A DNA stretch of 32,877 bases from Streptomyces cellulosae (GTDB lineage Bacteria > Actinomycetota > Actinomycetes > Streptomycetales > Streptomycetaceae): contig NZ_JOEV01000064.1 of the NCBI RefSeq assembly GCF_000721105.1, forward strand, positions 1-32,877, in the 5' to 3' direction. The notes under the pieces were generated by a model, which saw nothing but the letters and a program-made list of their open reading frames with translations, had not been told where the DNA came from and did not search any database. The position numbers and the translations under genes were made by a program. Positions 32,219 through 32,877 of this stretch are shown in pieces; position 1 is the stretch's first letter; each line of letters starts with the position of its first letter.

Positions 32219-32247
32219 GGCGCACTCTCCTCGGGAAAGGGGTCGCC

Positions 32248-32259
32248 CTACGCGCGTAG
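32248..32259. promoter_or_regulatory. Palindromic operator CTACGCGCGTAG, copy 4 (transporter ATPase leader)
   Basis: An exact copy of the palindrome, about 30 bp before the putative ATC start and just upstream of the GAGGAG ribosome-binding site. It is downstream of the likely -10, so it would act as a roadblock rather than by occluding the -35. Confidence 0.8.
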
Positions 32260-32273
32260 CGCCCCTGCTTCGA

Positions 32274-32304
32274 ATAGTGCCCGGACCTGATCGTTCCCGT
32301 TCAA
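32274..32304 (-). promoter_or_regulatory. Probable promoter of the transporter ATPase operon
   Basis: On the minus strand, TTGAAC (32299-32304) and CACTAT (32274-32279) are separated by 19 bp. It would make a transcript with a leader of roughly 50 nt covering the operator and GAGGAG. Confidence 0.4.
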
Positions 32305-32341
32305 GTACCTGATCCGTTCCGGGCATTGTGCCGCGTGAACG

Positions 32342-32370
32342 GGGCGCGGTGAGCCATGCTCCCCGCGCCC
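32342..32370. terminator. Stem-loop after the BMP lipoprotein gene
   Basis: GGGCGCGG (32342-32349) pairs with CCGCGCCC (32363-32370), with an inner GAG/CTC. A second small hairpin (CGCTGT/ACAGCG) lies near 32390. They would separate the BMP transcript from the ATPase operon, at least partly. Confidence 0.6.
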
Positions 32371-32453
32371 GGTTCCGTGGCCGTAACGCTGTCATTACAG
32401 CGGCCTTTTGACCATGCCCCCGACAGGCCCACGGCCGTGCGGTCGCGGGTGGG

Positions 32454-32877
32454 TCAGGAGGTCTTCACCACGATGGTGCCGTTCTTGATGCCTTCTTCGG
32501 CCTTCTTGACGGCGGCCTGGATGTCGGCGTTGTTCTTGAAGGCCGGGTTGGACTGGGCGATGCCCACGGCACCCGACTTGAGGTCGCCGCGGACCTCGCC
32601 GGAAAGCGGCTTCTTGTCCTTGATGACGGACTTCGAAAGGTCGTAGACCGCGCCGCCGACGTTCTTCAGGGCCGAGGTCAGGATGGAGTCCTTGTACTTC
32701 GCCAGCGCGCCCTGCTTGTACTGGTCGGAGTCCACGCCGATGGCCCACACCTTGTGCGCGGCGGCGGACTTCATCACGCCCTGACCGGAGAGACCGGCGG
32801 CGGCGTAGATCACGTCGGCGCCTGCCTCGATCTGGCCGTTGGCGGCACTCTCGCCCTTGTCCGGGCTGGAGAAACCA
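32454..32877 (-). CDS. nupN: BMP-family nucleoside-binding lipoprotein (C-terminal part)
   Basis: The last 140 codons are present; the gene starts beyond the window. The sequence GFSSPDKGESAANGQIEAGA then DVIYAAAGLSGQGVMKSAAA and WAIGVDSDQYKQGALAKYKD is the C-terminal lobe of the PnrA/BMP family, which binds nucleosides outside the membrane. ILTSALKNVGGAVYDL is the standard hinge-following helix. Next to a two-domain ATPase, two permeases, cdd and deoA, it is the substrate receptor of a nucleoside ABC importer. The signal peptide and lipobox are outside the window. Confidence 0.93.
   Translation of the reverse strand, partial: GFSSPDKGESAANGQIEAGADVIYAAAGLSGQGVMKSAAAHKVWAIGVDSDQYKQGALAKYKDSILTSALKNVGGAVYDLSKSVIKDKKPLSGEVRGDLKSGAVGIAQSNPAFKNNADIQAAVKKAEEGIKNGTIVVKTS

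Overview
The window is high-GC actinobacterial DNA, almost certainly a Streptomyces chromosome core region. The GC-rich third positions, GTG starts, many apparently leaderless genes and the gene set and order all fit. In particular, an ECF sigma gene stands divergent to an AfsQ1/AfsQ2 two-component pair, with an AfsQ1-type direct repeat between them. From memory the layout resembles the accA2 to afsQ1Q2 to nucleoside-transport stretch of S. coelicolor.

Layout. 1-86 is the 3' end of an acyl-CoA carboxylase alpha (biotinylated) gene, followed by a strong terminator and a 19-bp minisatellite. 667-3255 holds a DeoR-type regulator and an LpdA-like flavoprotein. 3363-6758 holds a gamma-glutamylcyclotransferase, purine nucleoside phosphorylase (PNP) and a phosphohexose/phosphopentomutase, followed by about 700 bp of minisatellite. 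7515-11715 holds a PH-domain membrane protein, deoC and two overlapping aldehyde dehydrogenase genes, one catalytic and one vestigial. 11908-13477 holds a small secreted protein, a uridine-kinase-like P-loop protein and a small lipoprotein. 13657-18464 holds sigQ, afsQ1, afsQ2, a lipoprotein, VanZ and PspC. 18546-23573 holds a secreted protein, adenosine deaminase, an alpha/beta hydrolase, a MITE, a LysR regulator and an MFS exporter. 23904-26315 holds an ECF sigma factor with a SnoaL-like tail, a STAS protein and an AEC permease. 26387-32877, on the minus strand, is a nucleoside uptake and salvage operon: BMP lipoprotein, ABC ATPase, two permeases, cytidine deaminase and thymidine phosphorylase.

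Functionally the window is dominated by nucleoside scavenging. Nucleosides enter through the BMP-type ABC system. Adenosine and cytidine are deaminated, and nucleosides are phosphorolysed by PNP and thymidine phosphorylase. The pentose-1-phosphate can be isomerised by the mutase and, for deoxyribose, cleaved by DeoC to glyceraldehyde-3-phosphate and acetaldehyde. The adjoining aldehyde dehydrogenase can oxidise the acetaldehyde. These genes lie in four transcription units scattered over 29 kb. An identical 12-bp palindrome, CTACGCGCGTAG, occurs exactly four times: before PNP, before deoC, before adenosine deaminase and before the transporter ATPase. I read it as the operator of a nucleoside regulon whose repressor is not identified here.

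Other points of interest: the AEC permease start is locked in a hairpin crossed by a 25-codon upstream ORF; a likely two-gene version of the ALDH16 architecture; an apparent ATC start codon for the transporter ATPase; a MITE whose end forms part of a LysR stop codon; a G-tract cluster downstream of sigQ; and a pattern in which nearly every convergent gene junction carries tandem repeats, a long hairpin or a mobile element.
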